Shown piece after piece: positions 16,453 through 26,196 of a stretch of DNA of 64,000 nucleotides (position 1 is the stretch's first letter; the number at the start of each line of letters is the position of its first letter). The translations under genes were made by a program, and so were the position numbers. Source of the stretch: Alishewanella metallidurans (GTDB lineage: Bacteria > Pseudomonadota > Gammaproteobacteria > Enterobacterales > Alteromonadaceae); assembly GCF_036983985.1 (NCBI RefSeq), contig NZ_JALAHQ010000001.1, positions 434,001 to 498,000 on the forward strand. Reading direction: 5' to 3'. The notes below the pieces were generated by a model, which searched no databases, was not told the origin of the DNA, and was given only the letters and a program-made list of their open reading frames with translations.

Positions 16453-18313
16453 TGCTGTTTACTCCAGCAGAAAAATAATAATCTAATATGTGACGAGCAA
16501 TAGGCGCGGCATTACTACCACCGCCACCGGCGTTTTCTAGGGCAACCGCGATAACAACAGTGGGGTTATCAAAGGGCGCATAACCAATAAACATTGCATT
16601 ATCTCGTAAGCGTTCATCAATGGCATTGGCATCATATTTTGCATCTTGGGCAATAGCGGCTAATTGCGCAGTACCGGTTTTGCCGGCAGCATCATAGGTA
16701 CTGCCAATAAAAGCTTTATGGGCTGAGCCACCTAATTCTTTTACCGTACGATGCATGGTATCCATAGTTACCTGCCAATTTTTTATGTTCACCACTTCTA
16801 TAACTGGGGTTAAATCAGGCAAGTTTGGTACTTTAGCTTGTTCATCACTAAAGGCGGTAACAAGATGAGGCGTTGGCCGCTCGCCGTGGTTTAATATCAC
16901 TGAGGTAGCAACGGCCAGTTGCAATGGCGTTGTAGTCCAGTAACTTTGGCCAATACTTAGTGGTACTGTATCGCCTTGATACCATGGCTGGTTATGTTTA
17001 GCGCGTTTCCAACCTCGCGATGGCATAATGCCACTACTTTCTTCTAGAATATCAACGCCTGTTTTTTCGCCAAAACCCATTTTACCCATGTAATCAGAAA
17101 TACGATCTATGCCTAACTTAACCCCTAACTCATAAAAAAAGGTATCACAACTTTTGGTAATGGCTATGTAAAGATCAACCCAACCATGACCCCAGCGTAG
17201 GTGGTCGCGATAACGATGGTCAACGTTGGGTAGCATAAAATAACCTGGATCCCAAATTTTGGTTGTGGGCGTAATGGTATTAGTTTCTAAACCAAGTAAT
17301 GCGAGATGCGGCTTAATGGTGGATGCTGGTGGGTAAGTGCCTTGGGTTACTCGGTTAATCAGCGGTCGATCGCGAGAGTGGAGTAATTCGTTATAGTTAG
17401 TTGAGCTGATACCAAGCACAAACAAATTAGGGTCATAACTTGGGTTACTGTAAAACGCCAGTACTGCGCCATCGCGCGGATCCATGGCAACAATAGCTCC
17501 TCGTTGTGTTTTAAGTACTTGCTGCGCAGTAAGCTGCAAACCGACATCTAAACCCAAATGAATGTTTTTGCCGGATATCGCAGGCACCGAGCGCAATACC
17601 CTAATTAAGCGACCGCGGTTATTTACTTCAACCTCTTGATATCCCATGGTGCCGTGCAGTTCTCGCTGATAAAAACGCTCTAGGCCAATTTTACCAATGT
17701 CCCGGCTAGCGGCGTAGTTCGGTGCTTCGCCGTCAGCTTCAAGTTGTTGTAACTCACGCACGTTTATTTTGCCAATATACCCCAATGCGTGGGTAAATAA
17801 GTTGCCAAATGGATAGTGGCGGCTTAAGCGGGCTTCAACCGACACCCCCGGAAAACGATGTTGGTTGGCCGCTATTATGGCAACTTCGGTATCATTAAGT
17901 TGTTCTTTTAACGCAATGCTATTAAAGCGACGCTGGGCTTTAACTTGCTTTAAAAATGAAGCGGTTTGCTCCGGATTAAGTTCAATCAACTCTGCGATGG
18001 CGGCAAGCGTTGACGGCATATCCTTAATTTGTTCGGGTACTAGTTCTAGTGAAAATACCGGCCGGTTTTCGGCGAGTAAAATACCGCTGCGGTCAAAAAT
18101 AAGGCCGCGATTAGGCGCCATGGGGACGACTTTAATACGGTTGTCTTCAGAGCGGGTTTGATAATCTTGATAAGATACAATTTGCAGCTGGTATTGGTTA
18201 AAAATAATGATACAAAAAAGCAGTACCACGACTAGCATTGCAACTACCGCTCTGTGATTAAACAGTCGGGCTTCGGCAGCAAAGTCTTGAATGGCTACGC
18301 GCTTTTTTAACAT
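16445..18313 (-). CDS. mrdA: penicillin-binding protein 2
   Basis: 622 residues. This class B transpeptidase of the Rod complex crosslinks peptidoglycan during elongation. A single N-terminal membrane helix (about 20-40) precedes the pedestal domain (about 60-240) and the transpeptidase domain with STIK (Ser331-Lys334), SCD (388-390) and KTGTAQ (from 545). The SxD form of the second motif is usual for PBP2. It starts 2 bp after the rlmH stop and overlaps rodA by 8 bp. Confidence 0.97.
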   Translation of the reverse strand: MLKKRVAIQDFAAEARLFNHRAVVAMLVVVLLFCIIIFNQYQLQIVSYQDYQTRSEDNRIKVVPMAPNRGLIFDRSGILLAENRPVFSLELVPEQIKDMPSTLAAIAELIELNPEQTASFLKQVKAQRRFNSIALKEQLNDTEVAIIAANQHRFPGVSVEARLSRHYPFGNLFTHALGYIGKINVRELQQLEADGEAPNYAASRDIGKIGLERFYQRELHGTMGYQEVEVNNRGRLIRVLRSVPAISGKNIHLGLDVGLQLTAQQVLKTQRGAIVAMDPRDGAVLAFYSNPSYDPNLFVLGISSTNYNELLHSRDRPLINRVTQGTYPPASTIKPHLALLGLETNTITPTTKIWDPGYFMLPNVDHRYRDHLRWGHGWVDLYIAITKSCDTFFYELGVKLGIDRISDYMGKMGFGEKTGVDILEESSGIMPSRGWKRAKHNQPWYQGDTVPLSIGQSYWTTTPLQLAVATSVILNHGERPTPHLVTAFSDEQAKVPNLPDLTPVIEVVNIKNWQVTMDTMHRTVKELGGSAHKAFIGSTYDAAGKTGTAQLAAIAQDAKYDANAIDERLRDNAMFIGYAPFDNPTVVIAVALENAGGGGSNAAPIARHILDYYFSAGVNSND

Positions 18314-18315
18314 CT

Positions 18316-18786
18316 TTACTCGCGATGATAAGGGTGATTAGTGCAAATGCTCCAAGCGCGATAGAGGCTTTCTGCCAATACCACGCGAACCAGTGGATGT
18401 GGTAATGTTAGGGCTGATAATGACCACTTAGCTTCACTTGCCGCAATACACGCTGGCGCAAGGCCCTCAGGGCCGCCAACTAATAAGCACACATCTCTAC
18501 CGTCACGCAGCCAGTCTGTTAATTTAGTTGATAGCTGGGGGCTGCTCCACGTTTCACCGGTGACTTCTAGCGTCACTATTCTGCTACCTCGTGGTACGGC
18601 AGCCAACATTTTTTCGCCTTCTTGCTCTAAAATGCGCTTAATGTCGGCATTTTTACCGCGTTTTCCGGCCGGAACTTCTATTAGTTCCAGCGGCATATCG
18701 CGCGGAAAGCGGCGAGCATATTCGTCATAGCCGCTTTGCACCCACGCCGGCATTTTACTGCCAACAGCAATCAGTATTAACTTCAT
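18316..18786 (-). CDS. rlmH: 23S rRNA pseudouridine-1915 N3-methyltransferase RlmH
   Basis: 156 residues, the usual length. RlmH is a SPOUT-class enzyme that methylates pseudouridine 1915 in helix 69 of 23S rRNA on assembled ribosomes. The trefoil-knot SAM site is visible in LLVGGPEGLAPAC and WSLSALTLPHPLVRVVLAESLYRAWSI, followed by the C-terminal HPYHRE. It follows rsfS by 6 bp and precedes mrdA by 2 bp, as in enterobacteria. Confidence 0.97.
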   Translation of the reverse strand: MKLILIAVGSKMPAWVQSGYDEYARRFPRDMPLELIEVPAGKRGKNADIKRILEQEGEKMLAAVPRGSRIVTLEVTGETWSSPQLSTKLTDWLRDGRDVCLLVGGPEGLAPACIAASEAKWSLSALTLPHPLVRVVLAESLYRAWSICTNHPYHRE

Positions 18787-18792
18787 ACTGGC

Positions 18793-19113
18793 TTAGGCAC
18801 TCCACAGTTTTTCCAATTGATAAAAATTGCGGCTCTCTTCTAGCATTACGTGCACTACGACATCATCTAGATCGAGTAATACCCATTCACCTGAGCCTTG
18901 ACCTTCGATACCTAGCGTTTCAATGCCCGCTTTTTTGACTTCAGCTGCAATATAGTCAGCAATAGATCGTGTATGGCGGTTAGATGTGCCTGAGCACACG
19001 ATCATAAAGTCAGTAACACTTGATTTACCCCGAACATCTAAGGTTATGATATCACGGCCTTTCATGTCGTCAATTTTGTCCTGAATAAAGCTTACCAGCT
19101 CGGTTGTTTGCAC
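18793..19113 (-). CDS. rsfS: ribosomal silencing factor RsfS
   Basis: 106 residues, starting with a GTG at 19113 preceded by an AGGAATTAGG ribosome-binding site. RsfS binds L14 on the 50S subunit and blocks subunit joining under starvation. The family core KIDDMKGRDIITLDVRGKSS, CSGTSNRHTRSIADYI and EGQGSGEWVLLDLDDVVVHV is intact. It lies between nadD and rlmH, as in most gammaproteobacteria, with 62 bp to nadD. Confidence 0.96.
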   Translation of the reverse strand: MQTTELVSFIQDKIDDMKGRDIITLDVRGKSSVTDFMIVCSGTSNRHTRSIADYIAAEVKKAGIETLGIEGQGSGEWVLLDLDDVVVHVMLEESRNFYQLEKLWSA

Positions 19114-19175
19114 CCTAATTCCTCTGCGAGTTAAAAAAGCGGCATTTTAGCATAGTTTAAGCCAGTAGATAGCTC

Positions 19176-19826
19176 TTACGCCTGATAGAGTTGTTGTGTT
19201 TGAATATAGTTCAATACAGCAGGATCTAAAGTTTTTGTGCAAAGGCTAGTAATGTTGAGCGATGGCTGACGAAGCTGCTGGCGGATTTCACTAGCACTGA
19301 TATCGGCTAGCGGATTTTTCAGTACTAAAATACAGCCAGCTTTAGCTTGGCGCTGTAACTTAATATCTGTAACCCCATAGTGACTAAGCATAAATGGTGC
19401 GTCGCCGTCATCTGCGCTATAGCCAGGCCGTTCACATACTAGAAGGTGTGCGTATTGAAGAATGTTTTGCCAGTCTTTCCATTGCCGAAAATAGCATAAC
19501 GAGTCCATACCAATAATAAAGTAGAACTGACTGTTAGGCTCATTTGCCGTTAGTAGCTTTAAGCTGTCGATCGTATAAGAGGGGCTATGTTTATCTAGTT
19601 CTAGCCGTTCTAGTTGTAGTTTTGGATAAAGCTGAATAGCCAGTTTTACCATGACTGCGCGTTGTTCAGCGCTAACCCCAGGTGTCTCGCGGTGTGCGGG
19701 CAGATGGCAAGGCATTAAGCGCACCTCATCTAACCCGCAGTGTTGTTGTACATAGTTGGCACAACTTATGTGGCCATAGTGTACTGGATCAAAGGTGCCA
19801 CCTAAAATACCGATATGCTTAATCAT
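19176..19826 (-). CDS. nadD: nicotinate-nucleotide adenylyltransferase NadD
   Basis: 216 residues. NadD adenylates nicotinate mononucleotide in NAD synthesis. The nucleotidyltransferase motif GGTFDPVHYGH (about 9-19) and the C-terminal ISASEIR, equivalent to the ISxT/SxxR phosphate-binding motif, are present, as is FIIGMDSLCYFRQWKDW. It overlaps holA by 8 bp, so nadD translation is probably coupled to holA. Confidence 0.96.
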   Translation of the reverse strand: MIKHIGILGGTFDPVHYGHISCANYVQQHCGLDEVRLMPCHLPAHRETPGVSAEQRAVMVKLAIQLYPKLQLERLELDKHSPSYTIDSLKLLTANEPNSQFYFIIGMDSLCYFRQWKDWQNILQYAHLLVCERPGYSADDGDAPFMLSHYGVTDIKLQRQAKAGCILVLKNPLADISASEIRQQLRQPSLNITSLCTKTLDPAVLNYIQTQQLYQA

Positions 19827-20868
19827 AACTGGCCTGTTGTTGCAGTGAGAATACCTTAGGCACAGGTTTAATAAACAACGTAACTAAATGCGCCAGTGCA
19901 ACTTCTGCATTACTTAGCTGGCCACTTTTATACAAGCGGTCAAATGCTGCTAGCTCTTGTAATAAATAGTCGAGCCAGTTCAATGATAAGCGTTTTAGTG
20001 CCGCTTGGTATAGCGGTTGGCGTTTAGGCCAAATTGCCATGCTTTTGTATAGATCATTGGGGTTTTGTTGTAGCTGTATGGCCAGCTGTAACTGACGTAA
20101 CTGCAATACTTCTTTTTGTAACTGCCACGCAATAATAACCGGTTCAGTATCTTGCTGACATAATCGATGTAAGCGGTGCAATGCGTCGTCTGCTTGACCT
20201 TGTAAAATTACATCCACAAGTTGAAATACAGTAAAGTTAGAATAATCAGCCAAAAATGTGTTTAATGCATTAGCATCTAATGGCTGAGGCATATTAGCCA
20301 GCGCTAGTTTTTCTAGCTCTTGCCTCGCAGCTAATAAGTTACCGGCGCAGTGTTGCTGTAATAAGGTTAAGGCATCGCTACTTAGCTGCAATTGTAACAG
20401 CCGCGCACGGTCGCGCAGCCATTGCTGACTTTGGCGTTCATCCAGTGGGTATATAGGTACTTGCACCGCGTTGGTTTGTAATTGTTTAAACCACGCTAGC
20501 TTACTGACTTCACTGTGGCTGCGGTCGCCGTGAATAAGCAAAATAATATCGCTGTGTAATTGCTGAGGTAGCGCTTTTAGTTGTTCATTAGCTGCAGGTG
20601 ACAGCTTTTGCTGTGCCAGCTCAAGTTCAATCAGACGACGCTCGGCAAATAGCGACATGGCTTGGAGCTCATTACTTAGCTCTTGCCAATCAAATTGCGC
20701 ATCGGCTGTTAAACTGATGCGCTCGGCATAGCCTTGTTGTTTTGCCGCGGCGCGAATCGCGTCGATAGCTTCAAGCTTTTGCAGTGGTTCATCACCAAAT
20801 AGCAGGTAACAGGGGGCTAGAGAGCTGTTTAAGTGCGCCGGTAGCTGATTTGCGTACAGTTTTTGCAT
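19819..20868 (-). CDS. holA: DNA polymerase III subunit delta
   Basis: 349 residues from the ATG at 20868. A longer open frame reaches 20949 but overlaps lptE and adds 27 residues unlike any HolA; AGG lies 8 bases before 20868. The delta subunit of the clamp loader opens the beta sliding clamp. The N-terminus QKLYANQLPAHLNSSLAPCYLLFGDEPL and the YPLDERQSQQWLRDRA region match HolA, although the sequence is Gln/Leu-rich and diverges as this family does. It sits between lptE and nadD. Confidence 0.94.
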   Translation of the reverse strand: MQKLYANQLPAHLNSSLAPCYLLFGDEPLQKLEAIDAIRAAAKQQGYAERISLTADAQFDWQELSNELQAMSLFAERRLIELELAQQKLSPAANEQLKALPQQLHSDIILLIHGDRSHSEVSKLAWFKQLQTNAVQVPIYPLDERQSQQWLRDRARLLQLQLSSDALTLLQQHCAGNLLAARQELEKLALANMPQPLDANALNTFLADYSNFTVFQLVDVILQGQADDALHRLHRLCQQDTEPVIIAWQLQKEVLQLRQLQLAIQLQQNPNDLYKSMAIWPKRQPLYQAALKRLSLNWLDYLLQELAAFDRLYKSGQLSNAEVALAHLVTLFIKPVPKVFSLQQQASYD

Positions 20869-20887
20869 CAGCAAGCCTGTTCTTGCA

Positions 20888-21367
20888 TTAGTGCAGTCGA
20901 GCCAGCTGGCGCATAATGCGGTTCGCGGCTTGCTGGCGTAGCTCGTCAAGCATAAGATCTAACTCTTTAGCTTTAGCCAATGCTTGATTTGGGTCGTCCT
21001 GATAATCGCGAAATAGCTCAAACTGATACTCTGAGGGCTCACCGTCAGGCATGGTTAGCGCGTAGCGTACTTTGTAAATCAGTTCGTACTCGGCAACCTG
21101 CCCATTTGAAAACAATGACAGCGTACGGCGCTCTAATGTGTCGTTAATTAGATGAAGCATTGGCGCCGACTTTTGATAGCTTTCAAGTAATTGTACTTTA
21201 TTATACTCTAGCCTTGCGCTGAGCAATGCGGCAAGCTCAGAGTGGCGTTGGCTTTGAATATACATTGCCGAGAAGTGGCTTAGCGGTAAATCGCCGCGCA
21301 AATGAAAGCCGCAGCTGCTTAGTAATATACTACTAAACAGCAGGCATATAACGCTAAAGCGGGCCAT
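20888..21367 (-). CDS. lptE: LPS-assembly lipoprotein LptE
   Basis: 159 residues. LptE plugs the LptD beta-barrel that inserts lipopolysaccharide into the outer membrane. A lipoprotein signal ends in LLSSC (Cys19), followed by GFHLRGDLPL, the typical mature N-terminus. The rest is diverged, as is normal for LptE, with a single conserved domain. The gene begins 1 bp after the leuS stop, the same junction as in E. coli, and holA follows within 20 bp. Confidence 0.95.
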   Translation of the reverse strand: MARFSVICLLFSSILLSSCGFHLRGDLPLSHFSAMYIQSQRHSELAALLSARLEYNKVQLLESYQKSAPMLHLINDTLERRTLSLFSNGQVAEYELIYKVRYALTMPDGEPSEYQFELFRDYQDDPNQALAKAKELDLMLDELRQQAANRIMRQLARLH

Positions 21368-21368
21368 A

Positions 21369-23960
21369 TTAGCCCACCACCAAGTTCAGCAGTTTACCCG
21401 GGACATAAATAACTTTGTGCACACTGACGCCCTCAAGGTGACGGCCAACATTGTCGTCAGCCTTAGCTGCTGTTAATACCGTATCTTGGTCTGCATTAGC
21501 CGCTACCGTTACCTTGCCGCGTACCTTGCCATTAACCTGAACTACCACCAGTTTTTCATCTTCTACCATTGCAGCGTGATCGGCTTGTGGCCATGGCGTG
21601 TGTTCTATATCGGTGTTTTGACCTAGTTGCGCCCATAAATACTGCGCAACGTGCGGGGTAATAGGGTTAAGCATTTGCAATAGAGCTAATACTGCTTCTT
21701 GCATTACTGCGCGGTCTAGCTCTGTGGTTAAACTGGCTTTTTGCAATTTATTGCTTAGTTCCATCACTGCGGCAATGGCGGTATTAAAGGTATAACGCCG
21801 GCCAATATCGTCAGATACTTTAGCGATGGTTTTATGTAGCTCACGACGCAAGGTTTTTTGCTCGTTATTTAGTGCACTCAGGTTTAAGTCACCTACGGTG
21901 CCACTAGCAATAAAGTCACTAACCAGTGCATAAATACGTTTAATAAAACGATGTGCGCCTTCAACAGCAGAGTCTGACCATTCTAGAGTTTGCTCTGGTG
22001 GTGCGGTAAACATCATAAATAAGCGCACGGTGTCTGCGCCGTATAGGTCAATAACTTTTTGTGGATCGATGCCGTTGTTTTTTGATTTCGACATCTTACT
22101 CATGCCTGATGCTACAACTGGCTTGCCATCTGTGTTTAATACCGCAGTTAAAATACGGCCTTTTTCATCGCGGCTTACGTTAACATCTTGTGGTGAAAAC
22201 CACTGTTTGCCACCGTTGTCGGCCTCACGATAAAAGGTTTCTGCTAATACCATACCTTGGCATAACAAGCGTTTAAACGGCTCATCAGATTGTACTAAAC
22301 CCACATCACGCAGTAATTTATGGAAGAATCGGCTATACAATAAATGTAAAATGGCGTGTTCAATACCACCTATATACTGATCGACTGGGAGCCAGTAATT
22401 GGCCTTAGCTGGGTCAAGCATGGCTTTGTCGTGATCAGGACTGCAGTAACGCGCGTAATACCAGCTAGATTCCATAAAGGTATCGAAGGTATCGGTTTCA
22501 TGAAACGCTTCTTCGCCATTATAGGTGGTTTTTGCCCATTCTGGGTCGGCTTTAATGGGTGATGTTACACCATCCATAACTACATCTTCAGGCAAACGTA
22601 CTGGTAGTTGGTCTTCTGGTACCGGCACTTGCGAGCCATCTGCAAGATTAAGTATTGGAATTGGTGTACCCCAATAGCGCTGGCGTGACACGCCCCAATC
22701 GCGTAGGCGATAGTTTACTTTTACTTCGCCACGACCAATGCTTGCAAGCTTGTCGGCAATTGCTGAAAATGCTTGCTCAAACGCTAAACCGTCAAACTCG
22801 GCCGAGTTAATAAGTACACCTTTTTCTGTGTAAGCGGCTTCGTTTAGATCGCAGGTTTGTGCGCTGTTAGCCGCCGGGGTAATAACCTGTTTAATCGGTA
22901 GGTTATATTTTTTGGCAAATTCATAGTCGCGTTGATCGTGTGCGGGAACCGACATAACGGCGCCCGAGCCGTAATCCATTAAAACAAAATTAGCTACCCA
23001 TACCGGCACGGGTTCGCCGGTTAGTGGATGTATGGCATATATGCCTGTAGCGCAGCCTTTTTTCTCCATGGTCGCCAATTCGGCTTCAGCCATTTTGCTG
23101 CCTTTGCAGTCTTCAATAAAAGCGGCTAATTGCGCGTTGTGTTGTGCGGCTTTTTGCGCGAGCGGGTGCTGGGTTGCCACGGCAACATAGGTAACCCCAT
23201 ACAGCGTGTCTGGGCGAGTGGTGTATACGCTTAATTGGCTATTATCATCTTTAATGTCAAAACAAATTTCGACACCTTCGGAGCGACCAATCCAGTTTTT
23301 TTGCATGGTTTTAACTTGTTCAGGCCAACCATCTAGTTGATCTAAGTCTTGCAATAGCTCTTCAGCGTACGCCGTTATTTTAATAAACCACTGTGCTAAC
23401 TCACGTTGCTCAACTAAAGCACCTGAACGCCAACCCCGACCATCAATAACCTGCTCATTTGCTAATACACATTGGTCAACTGGATCCCAATTGACGGTAG
23501 CCATTTTCTTATAAACCAAACCTTTTTCGTACAACTTGGTAAAAAACCACTGTTCCCATTTGTAATACTCGGGTTTACAGGTGGCTAGCTCTCGGCTCCA
23601 ATCGTAACCAAAGCCTAAGCGTTTTAATTGAGTGCGCATGTAATCAATGTTTTCGTAGGTCCACTTAGCTGGCGCGGTATTATTGTTTATTGCCGCGTTT
23701 TCAGCAGGTAAACCAAAAGCATCCCAGCCCATCGGTTGCATAACATTTTTGCCCTGCATGCGCTGAAAACGGCTAACCACATCGCCTATGGTGTAATTAC
23801 GCACGTGGCCCATATGTAGACGGCCACTTGGGTAAGGAAACATAGAGAGGCAGTAGAATTTTTCTTTATTTTCATCTTCTACTACTTTAAAGGCGTTGCT
23901 TTGTTCCCATTGCTGCTGCAGCGTGGTTTCAATCTGCTGCGGGTTATATTGTTCTTGCAT
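21369..23960 (-). CDS. leuS: leucyl-tRNA synthetase
   Basis: 863 residues, normal for the bacterial enzyme. It charges tRNA-Leu. The class I signatures are HMGH in PSGRLHMGHVRNYTIGD near residue 50 and KMSKS in GMSKMSKSKNNGIDP. The inserted CP1 editing domain (about 225-415, with TTRPDTLYGVTYVAVA) is intact. It is the first gene of the leuS-lptE-holA-nadD-rsfS-rlmH-mrdA-rodA-rlpA-dacA run on the minus strand. It diverges from ybeL with 134 bp between starts, which should hold both promoters. Confidence 0.98.
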   Translation of the reverse strand: MQEQYNPQQIETTLQQQWEQSNAFKVVEDENKEKFYCLSMFPYPSGRLHMGHVRNYTIGDVVSRFQRMQGKNVMQPMGWDAFGLPAENAAINNNTAPAKWTYENIDYMRTQLKRLGFGYDWSRELATCKPEYYKWEQWFFTKLYEKGLVYKKMATVNWDPVDQCVLANEQVIDGRGWRSGALVEQRELAQWFIKITAYAEELLQDLDQLDGWPEQVKTMQKNWIGRSEGVEICFDIKDDNSQLSVYTTRPDTLYGVTYVAVATQHPLAQKAAQHNAQLAAFIEDCKGSKMAEAELATMEKKGCATGIYAIHPLTGEPVPVWVANFVLMDYGSGAVMSVPAHDQRDYEFAKKYNLPIKQVITPAANSAQTCDLNEAAYTEKGVLINSAEFDGLAFEQAFSAIADKLASIGRGEVKVNYRLRDWGVSRQRYWGTPIPILNLADGSQVPVPEDQLPVRLPEDVVMDGVTSPIKADPEWAKTTYNGEEAFHETDTFDTFMESSWYYARYCSPDHDKAMLDPAKANYWLPVDQYIGGIEHAILHLLYSRFFHKLLRDVGLVQSDEPFKRLLCQGMVLAETFYREADNGGKQWFSPQDVNVSRDEKGRILTAVLNTDGKPVVASGMSKMSKSKNNGIDPQKVIDLYGADTVRLFMMFTAPPEQTLEWSDSAVEGAHRFIKRIYALVSDFIASGTVGDLNLSALNNEQKTLRRELHKTIAKVSDDIGRRYTFNTAIAAVMELSNKLQKASLTTELDRAVMQEAVLALLQMLNPITPHVAQYLWAQLGQNTDIEHTPWPQADHAAMVEDEKLVVVQVNGKVRGKVTVAANADQDTVLTAAKADDNVGRHLEGVSVHKVIYVPGKLLNLVVG

Positions 23961-24094
23961 TAAGGTCGTCCGAAAGTGGGGTTAATATAGCTGCCGCTTA
24001 AGCGACAAAAAAGTAGCTATAGCATACCGCAGCCAGGTTTTGACAACAACAAGCAGCGCATTGTCTATACTGGTTTTAAATCATTGGAGGGGCT

Positions 24095-24577
24095 ATGACA
24101 GATTTTATAAAGAAGTATAACGCGTGGTTGCATGAGTTTACGCAGATTATGCAACAGGCAGAGCGCCGACAGCTTGATAATATGGTTGATTTTGCTGAGC
24201 AGTTAAAGGCTTATTTACATGCCGGAAAAGAACTCAGCGCGTATGAAACGCAGTTATTTGTCGAAACCTTAAGGCGGCAATGGCAAGGCTATAATAAGCA
24301 ACAAGAAGAACAAGATAGCACTACAATACCTTCTTTATGGCCGGAAGCCTTATGGCAAGAGCTAAGCGCTATTACTGATAAAAGCCAACTAGAATGGCAA
24401 GAGTTAGCACAGGACTTTAAACATCAAGGCGTGTACTACCAAGGTGAAATTGTTGGCATGGGCCGTTATCGTTGCAGTCAATGTTTAAATTGTGCTGATT
24501 ACACTCACCCAAGCGAATTGCTTGCCTGCAGCCAATGTGGTGCTGTGCAGTTTTTCCGCGAAGGCTTGCCAGTGTAG
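24095..24577 (+). CDS. ybeL: zinc ribbon-containing protein, YbeL/DUF1451 family
   Basis: 160 residues. A helical, charged N-terminal part precedes a C-terminal zinc ribbon with two CxxC pairs (CSQCLNC and CSQCG, about residues 127-150). GGAGG precedes the ATG. The function is unknown; the E. coli homologue also lies divergent from leuS, so this is a conserved synteny anchor. Confidence 0.92.
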   Translation: MTDFIKKYNAWLHEFTQIMQQAERRQLDNMVDFAEQLKAYLHAGKELSAYETQLFVETLRRQWQGYNKQQEEQDSTTIPSLWPEALWQELSAITDKSQLEWQELAQDFKHQGVYYQGEIVGMGRYRCSQCLNCADYTHPSELLACSQCGAVQFFREGLPV

Positions 24578-24667
24578 TGCGACATTAGCTTAGTAACCGA
24601 TTGCGAGAACTGTAATGGGCAGGGGCACGGTTTTTTGTTAGAGTACCAGCCCATTGCGATAGTTAAA

Positions 24668-26161
24668 ATGATACCCATGCTTATTTATTTAAAACAACAC
24701 TGGTTTTCAAACCTGCGCGGTGACGTGCTTTCTGCTTTAGTCGTTGCCCTAGCACTTATTCCTGAAGCTATCGCATTTTCAATAATTGCCGGTGTTGACC
24801 CTAAAGTGGGCTTATATGCCTCATTTTGTATTGCGGTAATTACGGCTTTTGCTGGCGGTCGCCCAGCAATGATTTCAGCTGCTACTGGTGCAATGGCATT
24901 AGTCATGGTGACCTTGGTGCGTGAGCATGGCTTACAGTACTTACTGGCCGCTACGTTGTTAACTGGGGTTATTCAAATTGTGTTTGGCGTATTTAAACTG
25001 GGCGATTTAATGCGTTTTGTTTCGCGTTCAGTGGTTACAGGTTTTGTTAACGCGCTAGCTATTCTTATTTTTTTGGCGCAGTTACCTGAGCTTAGCGGCC
25101 AGCACGGCACTACCTTAGTTTACGGTATGACCGCACTAGGTTTGGCTATTATCTATTTATTTCCGTATATCACTAAGGCGATTCCGTCACCATTAATTTG
25201 TATTTTAGTGCTTACTGCGCTGGCACTGTATTTTGGTATGGATATTCGTACGGTAGCCGACATGGGCGAGTTGCCCGATAGCTTACCCATATTTCTCTGG
25301 CCTGAAGTACCACTTACGTTGGATACCCTTAGCATTATTTTTCCGTATGCTTTAGCCCTTGCTGTGGTTGGCATTTTAGAGTCATTAATGACAGCGACTA
25401 TTGTGGATGACTTAACGGATACGAACAGTAACAAAAATCGTGAATGTGTAGGCCAAGGTATTGCTAATATTGGTTCAGGTTTAATGGGCGGTATGGCGGG
25501 GTGTGCGATGATTGGCCAATCGGTGATTAACGTTAAATCGGGCGGCCGAACTCGGTTATCTACGTTATTAGCTGGCGTGTTTTTGCTAATTTTTATTGTG
25601 TTTTTAGACCAGTGGGTTGGGCTTATTCCCATGGCTGCGCTGGTAGCCATTATGGTTATGGTCTCAATTGGTACGTTTAACTGGAGTTCTATTAAGGGGT
25701 TAGCGAGTAACCCAAAAAGCTCAAGCGTGGTGATGATTGCGACCGTTCTAGTGACAGTGTTTACACATAACTTAGCTTATGGTGTGTTGGTTGGTGTGCT
25801 ATTTAGTGCGTTATTTTTTGCTAATAAAGTGGGTAAGATTTTATATATTAGCTCTACGTTGACAGAGCACGGCCAACAGCGCCAGTATCAGGTAATAGGG
25901 CAAGTATTTTTTACTTCAGCGGAACAGTTTGTTGCGGGCTTTGATTTTAAAGAAGCGATAGAGCAGGTACAGATTGACGTTAGCCGTGCGCACTTTTGGG
26001 ATTTAACCGCCATCAGCTCGTTAGATAAGGTAGTGCTAAAGTTTCGTCGCGAAGGCACAACAGTAACGCTAATTGGTTTGAATGATGCCAGTGCGACCTT
26101 GGTTGATAAATTTGCGCTGCATAATCAGCCAACAGCAATAGATAAGCTAAGTGAACACTAA
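24668..26161 (+). CDS. SulP family inorganic anion transporter with STAS domain
   Basis: 497 residues from the ATG at 24668 (a TTG at 24635 would add 11, an ATG at 24677 removes 3). It is an inner-membrane transporter with about ten helices in the SulP fold (LSALVVALALIPEAIAFSIIAGVDPKVGLYAS is the first family signature) and a cytoplasmic C-terminal STAS domain (about 405-490, DVSRAHFWDLTAISSLDKVVLKF). SulP members carry sulfate, bicarbonate or dicarboxylates; the substrate here is not readable. A UspA-type protein and two Na+/H+ antiporters follow on the same strand, which suggests, without proving, Na+-coupled anion or bicarbonate uptake. Confidence 0.93.
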   Translation: MIPMLIYLKQHWFSNLRGDVLSALVVALALIPEAIAFSIIAGVDPKVGLYASFCIAVITAFAGGRPAMISAATGAMALVMVTLVREHGLQYLLAATLLTGVIQIVFGVFKLGDLMRFVSRSVVTGFVNALAILIFLAQLPELSGQHGTTLVYGMTALGLAIIYLFPYITKAIPSPLICILVLTALALYFGMDIRTVADMGELPDSLPIFLWPEVPLTLDTLSIIFPYALALAVVGILESLMTATIVDDLTDTNSNKNRECVGQGIANIGSGLMGGMAGCAMIGQSVINVKSGGRTRLSTLLAGVFLLIFIVFLDQWVGLIPMAALVAIMVMVSIGTFNWSSIKGLASNPKSSSVVMIATVLVTVFTHNLAYGVLVGVLFSALFFANKVGKILYISSTLTEHGQQRQYQVIGQVFFTSAEQFVAGFDFKEAIEQVQIDVSRAHFWDLTAISSLDKVVLKFRREGTTVTLIGLNDASATLVDKFALHNQPTAIDKLSEH

Positions 26162-26196
26162 CTACTAATACGCGTACCTAGCCAAGGATAAGAATA

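Noticed and set aside
25153..25650. 165-residue antisense open frame within the SulP gene
   Set aside because: Shadow of the membrane-protein codons; no ribosome-binding site and no recognisable domain.
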